64,000 nt of DNA from a virus: IMG/VR virus record IMGVR_UViG_3300011116_001253, positions 1 through 64,000 of that record. One strand, given 5' to 3'. Below are positions 1 to 8,488 of this stretch, piece by piece (within the stretch, counting starts at the first letter, position 1; each line of letters starts with the position of its first letter). A model generated the notes under the pieces. The model worked only from the letters and a program-made list of their open reading frames with translations, searched no databases and was not told the origin of the DNA. The translations under genes were made by a program, and so were the position numbers.

Positions 1-1089
1 AAAGAGGTTATAGGTTTTAAAGAATTAGATCCAACATCTCTACAACCTGCTGTTGAAAAGGTTGGTGAAAATGAACATCAACAATTCTGGATCCAATATC
101 CTAAGAATCCACAAATGACGAGAAAGCTAACTAACGAGCAGATCATTTATATTTCATATGCTAAAGGAAATAGCATTTCAAGGGTTAGCTATATAGAGCG
201 CTTAGTTAGATCGTATAACATATTAAGAATCATGGAAAATTCCAGAGTTATCTGGAACGTGATGAATGCTTCTTATAGACTCAAGTTTGTAATTCCAACA
301 GGAACACAATCACAACAGAAATCACTACAAACATTAGGCCAACTAATGTCTCATTATAAGGAGGAAATAAACATTAATGATTCATCTGGTGAATTGACTA
401 TAAATGGTAAACCAAAGGTTCAGTTTTATAAAAACTATTTATTTCCTGAAATGAATGGCCAATCACCACAAATTTCATCGCTGAATCCATCTGGTCCAGA
501 TTTTAATATAATGGACAATGTTGTTTATTTTTACAACAAATTAAAAATGGACTCTAAGCTTCCTTATGCTAGATTTGCAGCTAGAAGTTCAGGACCTTCA
601 AACTATAAGATAAGTATAGATGCTTTAGAACGTGATGAAATTCGTTTTGAAAAGTTTCTTAGAAGACTCAGATCTATTTTTCAAGAAATACTTGTCAAAC
701 CCCTTTACATTCAAATGTGCTTGGATTTTCCTGAATTATCTAGAGATAGAAGCTTTAAAGTCAATTTAGGATTAAATTTTCATAGAGAAAGTGAATTTGA
801 AGAAATGGTACAGCTTTCAAATTACACCAAAAGAAGTGATTTTATTAAAGGACTAGGAGAACTCAAGGTGAAGCTTGGAGAAGAAGAAAAACCTTATTTT
901 GACAATGATTTTCTAATACAGAGATTTTTAGGACTAACTCCGGATCAGATCAGAATGAATGATGAGTATAAAAAGAAGGAAGAAAAGCAATCCGCAAAAC
1001 CTTCAGAACCCGCACCAGCAGGTGAGACGACTCCAGAAGCACCAGCAGCAGAAGCACCGGAAGGTGGAGAGCCTGAAGTTACCTTATAA
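1..1089 (+). CDS. 20: Portal protein, gp20-like (C-terminal part, 5' truncated)
   Basis: The reading frame is open from the first base, so the start lies before the window. The product is the C-terminal half of a T4 gp20-type portal, the dodecameric head vertex through which DNA is packaged and ejected. Seen: VVYFYNKLKMDSKLPYARF, then DEIRFEKFLRRLRSIF, then DNDFLIQRFLGLTPDQI. These line up with the conserved T4 portal blocks (VEYFQQKLYKSLNVP, ...FQKFIDRLR..., ...ILRMTDEEI). The last 45 residues are a low-complexity Glu/Pro/Ala tail (EAPAAEAPEGGEPE), longer than in T4. In T4 the portal is followed by genes 67, 68, 21, 22 and 23. Here nine replication and repair genes intervene before the protease. 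Confidence 0.85.
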   Translation, partial: KEVIGFKELDPTSLQPAVEKVGENEHQQFWIQYPKNPQMTRKLTNEQIIYISYAKGNSISRVSYIERLVRSYNILRIMENSRVIWNVMNASYRLKFVIPTGTQSQQKSLQTLGQLMSHYKEEININDSSGELTINGKPKVQFYKNYLFPEMNGQSPQISSLNPSGPDFNIMDNVVYFYNKLKMDSKLPYARFAARSSGPSNYKISIDALERDEIRFEKFLRRLRSIFQEILVKPLYIQMCLDFPELSRDRSFKVNLGLNFHRESEFEEMVQLSNYTKRSDFIKGLGELKVKLGEEEKPYFDNDFLIQRFLGLTPDQIRMNDEYKKKEEKQSAKPSEPAPAGETTPEAPAAEAPEGGEPEVTL

Positions 1090-1153
1090 TACCAAATTTT
1101 CCTAAACTTTTCATTTTATACTTATTTTAGTTTTTTTCCGCGAAGTATTTAGT

Positions 1154-1161
1154 TACTTTTG
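1154..1161 (+). promoter_or_regulatory. Bacteroidota-type -7 box (TAnnTTTG) before DNA ligase
   Basis: TACTTTTG lies 17 bases upstream of the ligase ATG. It matches the TAnnTTTG -7 element of the Bacteroidota primary sigma factor. The -33 side is only a T-rich run, so this is a partial match. It probably drives the ligase-led replication block with host RNA polymerase. Confidence 0.5.
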
Positions 1162-1177
1162 TAGAAAATAAATTAGA

Positions 1178-2530
1178 ATGATAAACGAGATTAAAATTCT
1201 TTCCCTTCTTGAAGGATTTACAGGTAATGGCTCTCAAAAATTTAAACAAGAGCTCATTAAAACCAGCATAAATCCAAGACTCTCTTACATACTGGATGTG
1301 TGCTTTAATCCTTTTGTAACAACAAAACTTCATAAATTAAAATTTACTGAGATCCCAACGGATTCTTTTAAATACAGAGAATTCTCAGATACTGAATTTT
1401 GGAACGAATTCAATAACTTGATAGAGGATCTCAAGAAAGCACCAGCTGCAAACGATAATCTAAGATTAAGAGCACAAACCCTTTTATCATATAGGACTTC
1501 AGATGATGATCAAGAAGATATTTCAATTAGAAAAAATCTAATGAAAATACTCACTAAAAGAATGAATATAGGTATTGGTTCTAAGCTTATAAATAAAGCG
1601 GTAGGAAGGGAACTTATACCAGATCCCTCGTTAATGCTTGCAACAGACGATCATGAAACGATCGAGAAATGGAAAACTGTTTACTGTGAGGAAAAATACG
1701 ATGGAGTCAGAGTCATAGCGACAATTAAGAGTGGCGAAGTTTCATATTTCACCCGTGCATTTAATCAATTGGACTCTGCATGTTTCCCTCGTATCACTGC
1801 AGATCTTAAGATGTTAATGGCAATTTCTGGAATTACTGGTGATTGGTTTTTCGATGGTGAATTGACAGATCTAAATCGTAAATCTGTTAGTGGTAAAGTA
1901 ACCCAAATTCTAAAAGGAACAGTCGATGAGAAGATAGAGTCAGGAATGCTATTTAATGTTTTTGATTTTGAAGAATTATCTACTTTAGATAGGGGTGTAG
2001 GAGTCACTGATTATGAGACCAGAAGAACTAATCTTGAACTAATATTAGCTAAAGTTCATCCTGATTCACCTGTTAAATTAGCACAGATGTGGAAGCTAAA
2101 TGATGCTTCAGAAGTTCCATCGATCTATAAGAAAATAGTAGAAATTGGAGGAGAGGGAGTTATCTGCAAAGACAATGGAATCTATGAATGTAAAAGATCT
2201 AAAAGCTGGGTGAAGTTCAAGGAAGTTAATGACTGTGATTTAGAAATCACTGGATGGTACCCTGGTGAGGGTAAAAGAGAAGGCTTTATAGGAGGTTTCT
2301 TTATGACTGATTCTAGTAAAACACTTCAGGTTAAAGTTGGTTCAGGATTCACTGATGATGATTTGAAAAATTTAAGCCAAAATCCTGATTCTCTCATTGG
2401 AAAAATTGCAGCTGTACAGTACAATGTTACTATAACCGATAAACACAACAATCTCTCTTTATTCTTACCTCGATTTATTGAGATTAGATCTGACAAAGCT
2501 TTTGCCGATGATTTTTCATCTAAAATATAG
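1178..2530 (+). CDS. 30: ATP-dependent DNA ligase, T4 gp30-like
   Basis: Seals nicks in phage DNA using ATP. The 450-residue length is close to T4 gp30 (487). The nucleotidyl-transfer motif EEKYDGVRVIA is visible, with Lys173 as the predicted AMP-acceptor. Downstream are a GEGVICK block (motif IV type), KSWVKFKEV (motif V: the conserved K-x-K pattern) and an OB-fold-like C-terminus ending LPRFIEIRSDK. The N-terminal ~140 residues form the helical DNA-binding part typical of this family. It is the first gene of the replication block after the portal and has its own host-type promoter box. It ends in TAG, a rare stop here. The shadow frames inside it are not genes. Confidence 0.92.
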   Translation: MINEIKILSLLEGFTGNGSQKFKQELIKTSINPRLSYILDVCFNPFVTTKLHKLKFTEIPTDSFKYREFSDTEFWNEFNNLIEDLKKAPAANDNLRLRAQTLLSYRTSDDDQEDISIRKNLMKILTKRMNIGIGSKLINKAVGRELIPDPSLMLATDDHETIEKWKTVYCEEKYDGVRVIATIKSGEVSYFTRAFNQLDSACFPRITADLKMLMAISGITGDWFFDGELTDLNRKSVSGKVTQILKGTVDEKIESGMLFNVFDFEELSTLDRGVGVTDYETRRTNLELILAKVHPDSPVKLAQMWKLNDASEVPSIYKKIVEIGGEGVICKDNGIYECKRSKSWVKFKEVNDCDLEITGWYPGEGKREGFIGGFFMTDSSKTLQVKVGSGFTDDDLKNLSQNPDSLIGKIAAVQYNVTITDKHNNLSLFLPRFIEIRSDKAFADDFSSKI

Positions 2531-2564
2531 GAAACAATAAATTTTTTCCCACTAAAAATCCAAT

Positions 2565-3509
2565 ATGATACAAGATTTATTGACAGAAAAACTAAGACCT
2601 AAGGAGTTAAGACATATGATTTTACCTCCTAGAATTTCTAAACAATTTGAGAATGGACTTAATCAGAATGTCCTTCTAAGTGGTCCTCCTGGAAGCGGTA
2701 AGACCACTCTGGCCAAAATATTGGCTTCACAACTACCAGACCTTTTTATTAACGTCTCAGACGAAAGCTCTGTTGAAACAATTAGGGTTAAAATAAATGA
2801 TTTTTGTTCTACGCTTTCTATACTTGATGGTAAGTCTTCAAAAAAAGTTGTCATTCTAGATGAGTTTGATGGTGCCTCGGATCAATTTTATAAAGCTCTC
2901 AGAGGAACAATTGAAAAATTTGCTTCGAATACCAGATTCATAGCAACCTGTAATTATATTAATAAAGTTCCTGATGCAATTCAAAGTAGATTTGAAGTCA
3001 TAGATTTTAATCCGGTTAGTTCAGAGGAAGAAGCGGCCTTAAAAACCGAATGGAACCGTAGAATCGGTCTTATATTAGGAAAGGTTGGAATTTCTATAGA
3101 AGAAAATTCTTTAGAAGAGTTTCAAAAAAACTATTATCCTGATTTTAGATCGGCTCTTAATAAAATTCAAGCTTGGATGATTGAGGGAGTTAAGATCGTT
3201 GATTCAGCTAAGATTAATGAACTTGGATGGTCCTATGAAAACCTTTATAATTTGATTCTCACCTCTAAAGATCCTGTTACCAACTACGAAAATATAGTTG
3301 GCGAATATCAGGGAAAAGCTGACGAGGTCATGTCTGCTTTAGGTAGCGAATTTATTGATTGGGTTATAAAAAATAGACCTGATTTAAAGAAAATAATTCC
3401 TGGAGTTATTGTTCTCGTTGCAGATCACCAAGCTCAAAGAATCCAAGTAATAGATCCGATGGTTTCTCTACTTTCTTTAGTTTTCCAAATCCAAAAATTA
3501 GTTGATTGA
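2565..3509 (+). CDS. 44: Sliding-clamp loader large subunit, T4 gp44-like AAA+ ATPase
   Basis: ATPase subunit of the clamp loader that opens the sliding clamp onto primer-template DNA. Seen: Walker A GPPGSGKTT near residue 40, Walker B VVILDEFDGAS near residue 100 (T4 gp44 has a similar DEFD box), sensor-1 ATCNYINKVP, and an arginine-finger segment IQSRFE corresponding to the SRC motif. The length (314) equals the T4 gp44 class (319). The start lies about 35 bases after the ligase stop. The end overlaps the next ATG (TGATG). The partner small subunit is three genes downstream rather than adjacent as in T4. Confidence 0.92.
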   Translation: MIQDLLTEKLRPKELRHMILPPRISKQFENGLNQNVLLSGPPGSGKTTLAKILASQLPDLFINVSDESSVETIRVKINDFCSTLSILDGKSSKKVVILDEFDGASDQFYKALRGTIEKFASNTRFIATCNYINKVPDAIQSRFEVIDFNPVSSEEEAALKTEWNRRIGLILGKVGISIEENSLEEFQKNYYPDFRSALNKIQAWMIEGVKIVDSAKINELGWSYENLYNLILTSKDPVTNYENIVGEYQGKADEVMSALGSEFIDWVIKNRPDLKKIIPGVIVLVADHQAQRIQVIDPMVSLLSLVFQIQKLVD

Positions 3510-4045
3510 TGATCAGTAATCCATATAAAAGATTAATAGTTGTGGGTAAAGGTGGATCCGGAAAGGATTACCTAGTTGGATTGTTAAAAAATGCTGGATA
3601 TCGTTATTGTGTTTCCCATACATCAAGACCAAGACGAGTAAATGAAGTTGATGGGGTTGATTATTATTTCATTGAAAAAAACATTGCCGCTGAAATGACT
3701 CAGAAAGATTTATTTTACGAGTGGGTTGAATTCAATGGATGGTTTTACGGTACCTCAATTGAAGAGTTTAATAGCGCTAATCTTTTTATCATGACTCCAT
3801 CAGGTATAGCTAAACTAAAAAAAGATGACAGAAAAAATTCTTTTATTATTTTTCTCGATATCAATGAAGACATTCTGAGAAGCAGATTGGCGTTAAGAAA
3901 TGATGCAGATAAGATGGATCGAAGAATAGAAGCAGATAAGAAAGATTTTTTTGAATTTACTGATTTCGACCTAAGAGTATCAAATGCAGATTTTACATTG
4001 GAACAGATTTTAATATCTCTGGATTTCCCTCATTTTGTGGTTTAA
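3509..4045 (+). CDS. Guanylate kinase-like nucleotide kinase
   Basis: P-loop kinase predicted to phosphorylate a nucleoside monophosphate (GMP/dGMP type). Seen: an N-terminal P-loop GKGGSGKDYL, followed by SHTSRPRRVNEVDGVDYYF, which is the guanylate-kinase nucleotide-binding signature (TTR-PR--E--G-DY-F). Later come LFYEWVEFNGWFYGTS, matching the substrate loop, and an Arg-rich lid LRSRLALRN. At about 179 residues it is slightly shorter than bacterial Gmk (~205). The ATG at 3509 overlaps the clamp-loader stop and is preferred over a TTG one codon earlier. It would supply dNTP precursors. The exact base specificity cannot be told from sequence alone. Confidence 0.8.
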   Translation: MISNPYKRLIVVGKGGSGKDYLVGLLKNAGYRYCVSHTSRPRRVNEVDGVDYYFIEKNIAAEMTQKDLFYEWVEFNGWFYGTSIEEFNSANLFIMTPSGIAKLKKDDRKNSFIIFLDINEDILRSRLALRNDADKMDRRIEADKKDFFEFTDFDLRVSNADFTLEQILISLDFPHFVV

Positions 4046-4100
4046 ATTAACCATAAGAAATTTTTTCGATTAACGAGACTATAAAATTTAAAAATATAGC

Positions 4101-5249
4101 ATGATTAATATTTTAGTTGATGGTAATTATATTTTCCATAAAACATTCGGTGTTTTTGCCGGATATGGAAGTGTCGATCCCGGTAAAGTTCTAAAAAATA
4201 AATCGGATCAGGCAATGTTTATAAGAAAAGTTGCAACTGATCTAGTAGCTTCACTCAGACTCTTGCCGACGGGTGGGAGATTAATATTTACCTCTGATAG
4301 CAAAAGTTGGAGAAAAGAAATAGAGATAGAAGATGGCGGATATAAATCTGGACGAGTGAAGGATGAGAATGTTGACTGGACGATTTTCTTCGAACTTATG
4401 CAATCATTCGGATCTCATTTAGAAAAAATGGGATTTATCTTTTCCAAGGTTGAAGGAGCGGAAGGCGATGATCTTCTACTTTTTTGGTCAAGGAAATTCA
4501 TCAGTTTGGGCGAGAGTTGTATCATCATAAGTGGAGATAAGGATTTACATCAATTGGTTAAAATGTCTGGTCCTGATGCGTGGACATGTGTTTGGAATAA
4601 TAATTCTAAAAAAAATACTCTACATGCACCTCTCGGATGGAAGAATAATTGGCTGAATGGAGCTAATCACACAGAGGTTTCTATTTTTAATATGGGGTCT
4701 ACAATATCCCCCGAAAAGGAAAGATTGAAAGACTTTATTAAAAAAGTTGAAGTTGAAGAATTAGATTTTTTCCCTTTTGTATTTAATAAAATTCTCATAG
4801 GAGACAAGGGAGACTCAGTTCCTAGTGTTTGGGAATATGAGCAGTCAGGAAAAATCTATAGGTTTACCCAATCTAAAGCTGATAAGATTATGGAGTTATT
4901 TGTTCAGTCTGATTATAAATCATTAGAAATGAGCCAGCTTTCAGAGGATCAAGATTTTTTAAATTGGCTAGCTCCTCTGGTTATAAAACTTTCTAAAGGA
5001 GTTGATAGCACTGAAAATAGAAATAAAGCTAAGAATAACTGGATCAGAAATATGAAGCTTATGTGGCTCGATCCATTAGTTATCCCTGAAAAAATATTCT
5101 TCAACTCAGAACTTGATATTCAAAGGGGTCTTCAATTGGAAAAAAAAGCTGTAACCCTAGATAGAATGAAAATTCTAGATGGTACTGATTGGGTGTCAAG
5201 TAATTATCAACCTAAGGGCTTTGATCCCTTTGAAAACTTTTTGAAATAA
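4101..5249 (+). CDS. rnh: 5'-3' exonuclease / RNase H, FEN family (T4 rnh-like)
   Basis: Predicted flap endonuclease that removes RNA primers from lagging-strand fragments. Seen: an N-terminal ILVDGNYIFHK (first metal-binding Asp), RLIFTSDSKSWRKEI, VEGAEGDDLLLFW (the E-G-D-D acidic cluster) and CIIISGDKDLHQLV (second acidic site). Near residue 235, FNKILIGDKGDSVPSVW is the GDxxD helix-hairpin segment. The length (382) exceeds T4 RNase H (305), with an insert between the GDKDLHQL and GDKGDS blocks. It sits between the guanylate kinase-like gene and the small clamp-loader subunit. Confidence 0.85.
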   Translation: MINILVDGNYIFHKTFGVFAGYGSVDPGKVLKNKSDQAMFIRKVATDLVASLRLLPTGGRLIFTSDSKSWRKEIEIEDGGYKSGRVKDENVDWTIFFELMQSFGSHLEKMGFIFSKVEGAEGDDLLLFWSRKFISLGESCIIISGDKDLHQLVKMSGPDAWTCVWNNNSKKNTLHAPLGWKNNWLNGANHTEVSIFNMGSTISPEKERLKDFIKKVEVEELDFFPFVFNKILIGDKGDSVPSVWEYEQSGKIYRFTQSKADKIMELFVQSDYKSLEMSQLSEDQDFLNWLAPLVIKLSKGVDSTENRNKAKNNWIRNMKLMWLDPLVIPEKIFFNSELDIQRGLQLEKKAVTLDRMKILDGTDWVSSNYQPKGFDPFENFLK

Positions 5250-5253
5250 ACAA

Positions 5254-5685
5254 ATGGAACTTTTTGATATAGTTAAACTTATTTTCAGCAAAAAAGATGC
5301 TGAGTGGAAGAATGTTGGAAAAAACGATAAAACTCGTAATTTTTTTATGATTAATCGTATAATGGCGATCAACTTCCCAATCCAGGCCAATCAGTTCAAC
5401 AAGATTAAGGTTACACCAGCTCCTGTTGTTGATTGGTGGAGAGGTACGCTCAGTCCTAAATATACTAGAACCCCCCAGTGGATTTTTACTAAAACGAAAA
5501 AAAAAGATTCTACGAAAGATAAGGAACAGAAGAAAAATTTTGATGTTGCAGAGGATTTTGTAAGAGATAAATATAGAATATCAAGAAGAGATCTTTTACA
5601 ACTGAAAACTTTCTATCCACAGAAATATGAAAAATGGATACTAAATATTTCTGAACAGATCGGAATCCAAACAAAAAATATATAA
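5254..5685 (+). CDS. 62: Clamp loader small subunit, gp62-like
   Basis: Predicted non-catalytic partner of gp44. This family is poorly conserved, so the call rests on weak motifs plus context. The N-terminal NFFMINRIMAINFPIQANQFN resembles the FIVNR-LS---D----NEMN block of T4-like gp62 proteins. Near the C-terminus, EDFVRDKYRISRRDLLQL resembles their KxxYxxS--DA---L helix. The length (143) is shorter than T4 gp62 (187). It starts 4 bases after RNase H and is in the same operon as gp44. The Lys-rich stretch TKTKKKDSTKDKEQKK is probably a flexible loop. An alternative is an unrelated small replication protein. Confidence 0.6.
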   Translation: MELFDIVKLIFSKKDAEWKNVGKNDKTRNFFMINRIMAINFPIQANQFNKIKVTPAPVVDWWRGTLSPKYTRTPQWIFTKTKKKDSTKDKEQKKNFDVAEDFVRDKYRISRRDLLQLKTFYPQKYEKWILNISEQIGIQTKNI

Positions 5686-5688
5686 ATC

Positions 5689-6255
5689 ATGAAAAAAAAC
5701 AGCTCTGAAATTAAATTGGTAGATAAGGTTATTTCCAGTCTTGATTGGGATTCGATATTCGAAGTGAATAAATGTTTCAAAATTGGTGTTGGTGAGGGTA
5801 CTTCGGTCATTCCAGGAATTAAAAGAAAAGTTTTTGGTGATAATCTAACCAAAAATGACATAAAAGGAGAACTAAAAACCCTTTTGAAATACGTCATAGA
5901 GAATGATATAGCCGAATTATTTTATGGACCCTGGCTTATCTTTTGGACAGATGGAGATTGGGTAAAATTAGACCTAGAAACGGATGATGAAGCTGATGAT
6001 ATACCTGAACATTTTGGCGATTCTAATGGTGAAATAGAAATTGCCTTTGATTCCACCCTAGAAGTTGTTTACTCTCCTCAAAGAATTATAGTTGCAGGAA
6101 ATTCACATCAGCAAGATTTGATCAAAGATGATTCAGATACTTCGAAACTAGAGTCAATGCTTAAAAAAGCACTCCTTTCCGAAAATTATGAAGTTGCTAA
6201 TAAAATAAAAGAATTGTTGGATCTTCAGAATATCGGAGATGGTGGAGATAAATAG
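5689..6255 (+). CDS. Unknown acidic protein with a C-terminal UVR-like helix pair
   Basis: Not recognised as a named family. The 188-residue product is acidic in the middle (ETDDEADDIPEHFGD). It ends with LESMLKKALLSENYEVANKI, which resembles the helical UVR/UvrB-UvrC interaction motif (L--A----YE-A--I---L). It starts 3 bases after gp62 and is followed 4 bases later by the next gene, so it is part of the replication operon. A role in replication or repair is inferred only from context. It ends in TAG. Confidence 0.55.
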   Translation: MKKNSSEIKLVDKVISSLDWDSIFEVNKCFKIGVGEGTSVIPGIKRKVFGDNLTKNDIKGELKTLLKYVIENDIAELFYGPWLIFWTDGDWVKLDLETDDEADDIPEHFGDSNGEIEIAFDSTLEVVYSPQRIIVAGNSHQQDLIKDDSDTSKLESMLKKALLSENYEVANKIKELLDLQNIGDGGDK

Positions 6256-6259
6256 ATAG

Positions 6260-6736
6260 ATGAAACACATAAAATCTATCTATGAATTTGATACTGCCTT
6301 CGGTGACACGTACGGATACGGAGGAGCTAATGGTATTTTAAAAATAAATTATAAGCCTTTTAACGATCTTTCAGTCTCAGTTGGACAAGATCCTAACATC
6401 GATACCACCGTTAAAGGCTCACAATTTCAGGTAGGCGATGTTGTTGTAGCTCAGCCATTAGATTCTAAGAAAAAACTCACCGGAATAATAGTTAGAGCCT
6501 TCAGAGAGCCTGACAATCAAGAGTTTAGATACTTTATCCAGGTTTATAACATAGGTAAAAAAACAGAAAATGTTATCGAAGTAAAAAGTGATTCTATAAA
6601 GTTCGCTGAAGGTGGTGACCACGGTAACATGGAGACTATTTCTAAAGCTAAAAATAATCTTGTTCCTGACAAGAGCTATAATTCTAAAACTGTTTATAAT
6701 GCTTCTGAACTTGGTCTAGAGACTACAGGAGGCTAA
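6260..6736 (+). CDS. Unknown protein, 158 aa, with a SIYEFD leader
   Basis: No family recognised. The N-terminus MKHIKSIYEFDTAFGD loosely resembles the short leaders found on the predicted packaged proteins of this phage and the MKTYQEF leader of T4 internal proteins, but no clear L-x-E cut site follows. Residues ~50-110 (FQVGDVVVAQP...LTGIIVRAF...FRYFIQVYNIGKKTENVIEV) read as a small beta-barrel of the KOW/SH3 type. It may be a structural protein lying at the end of the replication operon. Confidence 0.5.
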   Translation: MKHIKSIYEFDTAFGDTYGYGGANGILKINYKPFNDLSVSVGQDPNIDTTVKGSQFQVGDVVVAQPLDSKKKLTGIIVRAFREPDNQEFRYFIQVYNIGKKTENVIEVKSDSIKFAEGGDHGNMETISKAKNNLVPDKSYNSKTVYNASELGLETTGG

Positions 6737-6779
6737 TTGGAACATTAGTCTTTCCCTGTAATATAAAAAATAAAAGATA

Positions 6780-7676
6780 ATGTTATCAGGGAGCAACTAT
6801 CCACAACTAAGTTATTTAGGTCCACATAGTGAGATTCCAACCGATAATCTCCAAATCAGCACACATCTTGATCTTCTGAGATTAATTTACACCAATCTTT
6901 CTTTAAATTTAAAGATTGATATAATTAACACCTGTATTGATGTTTCTTCGCTATCCTTTAGCTCTAAATTTTTTAAGGATGTAATTGATGAAGAGTCTGA
7001 AGAATTTTCTTCGGTTATAAATAAAATCAACACACTTATTGCAACACACGGGTCCAGAATTTTCTTTTTCATCGGGAAGGATTATTTTTTAGGTACACAG
7101 ATAGAAAGTGTGATAAAATCTACAAATCTACTAATATCAAAGCTTTCAGAGATTATCGAAACTATAGGTGTAAACTACCCCTCTATAATCATTAGAATTG
7201 GATCTGCCTATGGTAATAGAAAAAATACGATGGCAGTTTTTTGTGATAGAGCTAATGCTTTAGGTAAAGCAACATTATCCAGACTGTGTGTGTTAAATGA
7301 CGATAAACCTAGTCTTTTCTCAGTAACAGATCTTCTATCTGGAGTTTATTATAAAACAGGAATTCCAATATGCTTTAGAATATTACCTCATCATTTCAAT
7401 GATGGTGGTTTATCAATCAGAGAAGCACTATTTCTATCAAGTTCAACGTGGAAACCTGGAAGCAAGCCGGTCTTCGTCTATGGAGAATCTTGTTTGACTG
7501 ATGAATATGGATTTCCCATCGATCCGAAAACAACAGAATATCTGAAAAACAGAATACCAACTTTTGGGCTAGATCTTAATGTTATAGTAGACTCTCCTGC
7601 GAAAGAAGATTCTTGTCTCAAATACAAAATGGACTATAAATCTCTTCAGCCGATAGTTTTGAATAGAAAAAATTAA
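6780..7676 (+). CDS. uvsE: UV-damage endonuclease (UVDE/UvsE family)
   Basis: Predicted TIM-barrel endonuclease that nicks DNA 5' of UV photoproducts and abasic sites. Seen: IIIRIGSAYGNRKNTMAVF (the I-IH-GG-YGDK----F block), LSRLCVLNDDKPSLFSVTDL (LENDD metal-binding strand), TGIPICFRILPHHFNDGG (GIP---D--HH; both His present, with Asp replaced by Arg in this copy) and SSTWKPGSKPVFVYGES (TW----G-PK-H-S). At 298 residues it matches the family (~300). Some canonical metal ligands are altered: H-GG reads RIGS, and the -D- before HH is R. Activity may therefore differ from classical UvsE. Confidence 0.75.
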   Translation: MLSGSNYPQLSYLGPHSEIPTDNLQISTHLDLLRLIYTNLSLNLKIDIINTCIDVSSLSFSSKFFKDVIDEESEEFSSVINKINTLIATHGSRIFFFIGKDYFLGTQIESVIKSTNLLISKLSEIIETIGVNYPSIIIRIGSAYGNRKNTMAVFCDRANALGKATLSRLCVLNDDKPSLFSVTDLLSGVYYKTGIPICFRILPHHFNDGGLSIREALFLSSSTWKPGSKPVFVYGESCLTDEYGFPIDPKTTEYLKNRIPTFGLDLNVIVDSPAKEDSCLKYKMDYKSLQPIVLNRKN

Positions 7677-7694
7677 TTTCTCGTTGTAATTTAT

Positions 7695-7702
7695 TACATT
7701 TG
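7695..7702 (+). promoter_or_regulatory. Bacteroidota-type -7 box (TAnnTTTG) before the exonuclease gene
   Basis: TACATTTG lies 14 bases before the ATG at 7716. It is identical to the box before the kinase gene at 20586 and matches TAnnTTTG. No convincing -33 TTTG is present at the usual spacing. Confidence 0.5.
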
Positions 7703-7715
7703 TAAAAAATTAATT

Positions 7716-8423
7716 ATGTTCACTAAAGACCAAATCAAAAAATTTCTTTTTTTAGACGTTGAGACAGCAGGAGCTTATCCTGATCTAATATCTCTCCATG
7801 ATCAAAATCATCGCCTTTGGGAGCTATGGATGAAAAGAGAAAAGTATTACAGGACTGCATACCCAGATTTAGCATCTGCTGAATCGGAGGAAATTTACGT
7901 CAGCAAAGCAGGATTGGAACCTGAATTTTCTAAAATTGTCTGCATTTCGTTTGGCTCCTTTACTGAAGAAGGTGATATGAGATTCATTTCCTTTTACGGA
8001 GAAGATGAAGTTGATAATTTAAACAAAGCTTTTAAAGTTTTAAATAATGCTGCTTCGAAAGGTTGGAAGCTATGTGGACATAATATAAAGGGATTTGATA
8101 TTCCTTGTATTGGAAAAAGAATGATCTATAATCACATAGAACCTCCGATTAATTTGAGAATCTGGGATAAAAAGCCATGGGAAATGCAATTCATGGACAC
8201 CTCTGACATCTTTGCCTTTGGTAGCTGGATTCAACAAAAATACCTTAGCTTAGATCTACTAGCTTGTTCTCTAGGTATACAATCTCCTAAGGGTTTGATG
8301 GATGGTTCGATGGTTCATTCTAGATTCTGGTCAGGAGGAGAGAATGAAACCATCAAAGACTATTGCGAACTTGACGTTAAAACAGTTATGCAGGTTATGG
8401 ATAAGATATGCTTCACTAGTTAG
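7716..8423 (+). CDS. DEDDy 3'-5' exonuclease (PolB-exonuclease-like)
   Basis: Predicted 3'-5' exonuclease with an RNase H-like fold. Seen: Exo I FLFLDVETAG (Asp14, Glu16), Exo II CGHNIKGFDIPC, Exo III YCELDVKTVMQV (Y--x-D, the DEDDy form), and a MDTSDIFAFG strand. This matches the stand-alone 'predicted 3'-5' exonuclease related to the PolB exonuclease domain' group. A charged insertion (residues ~25-65, LHDQNHRLWELWMKREKYY) separates Exo I from the rest. No polymerase domain is attached. It is the last gene of the replication block and stops 22 bases before a strong terminator. It ends in TAG. Confidence 0.82.
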   Translation: MFTKDQIKKFLFLDVETAGAYPDLISLHDQNHRLWELWMKREKYYRTAYPDLASAESEEIYVSKAGLEPEFSKIVCISFGSFTEEGDMRFISFYGEDEVDNLNKAFKVLNNAASKGWKLCGHNIKGFDIPCIGKRMIYNHIEPPINLRIWDKKPWEMQFMDTSDIFAFGSWIQQKYLSLDLLACSLGIQSPKGLMDGSMVHSRFWSGGENETIKDYCELDVKTVMQVMDKICFTS

Positions 8424-8445
8424 CATAGTTACGCTAAAACACATT

Positions 8446-8488
8446 AAAAAAGCTTTTTCTCTGATATATAAGAGAAAAAGCTTTTTTT
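8446..8488 (+). terminator. Rho-independent terminator closing the replication block
   Basis: A perfect 17-bp inverted repeat (8446-8462 and 8471-8487) with an 8-base loop and a run of seven T at the 3' side. It ends one base before the GTG of the next gene. The loop is exactly GATATATA, the late promoter-like motif. Confidence 0.85.
8463..8470 (+). promoter_or_regulatory. Late promoter-like GATATATA in a terminator loop
   Basis: GATATATA followed by AGAGAAAAA, 19 bases before the GTG start of the nucleotidyltransferase gene. It shares the extended form GATATATAARAGAAAAA with the motifs at 22654 and 24572. It is the loop of the 8446-8488 hairpin. Confidence 0.55.
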
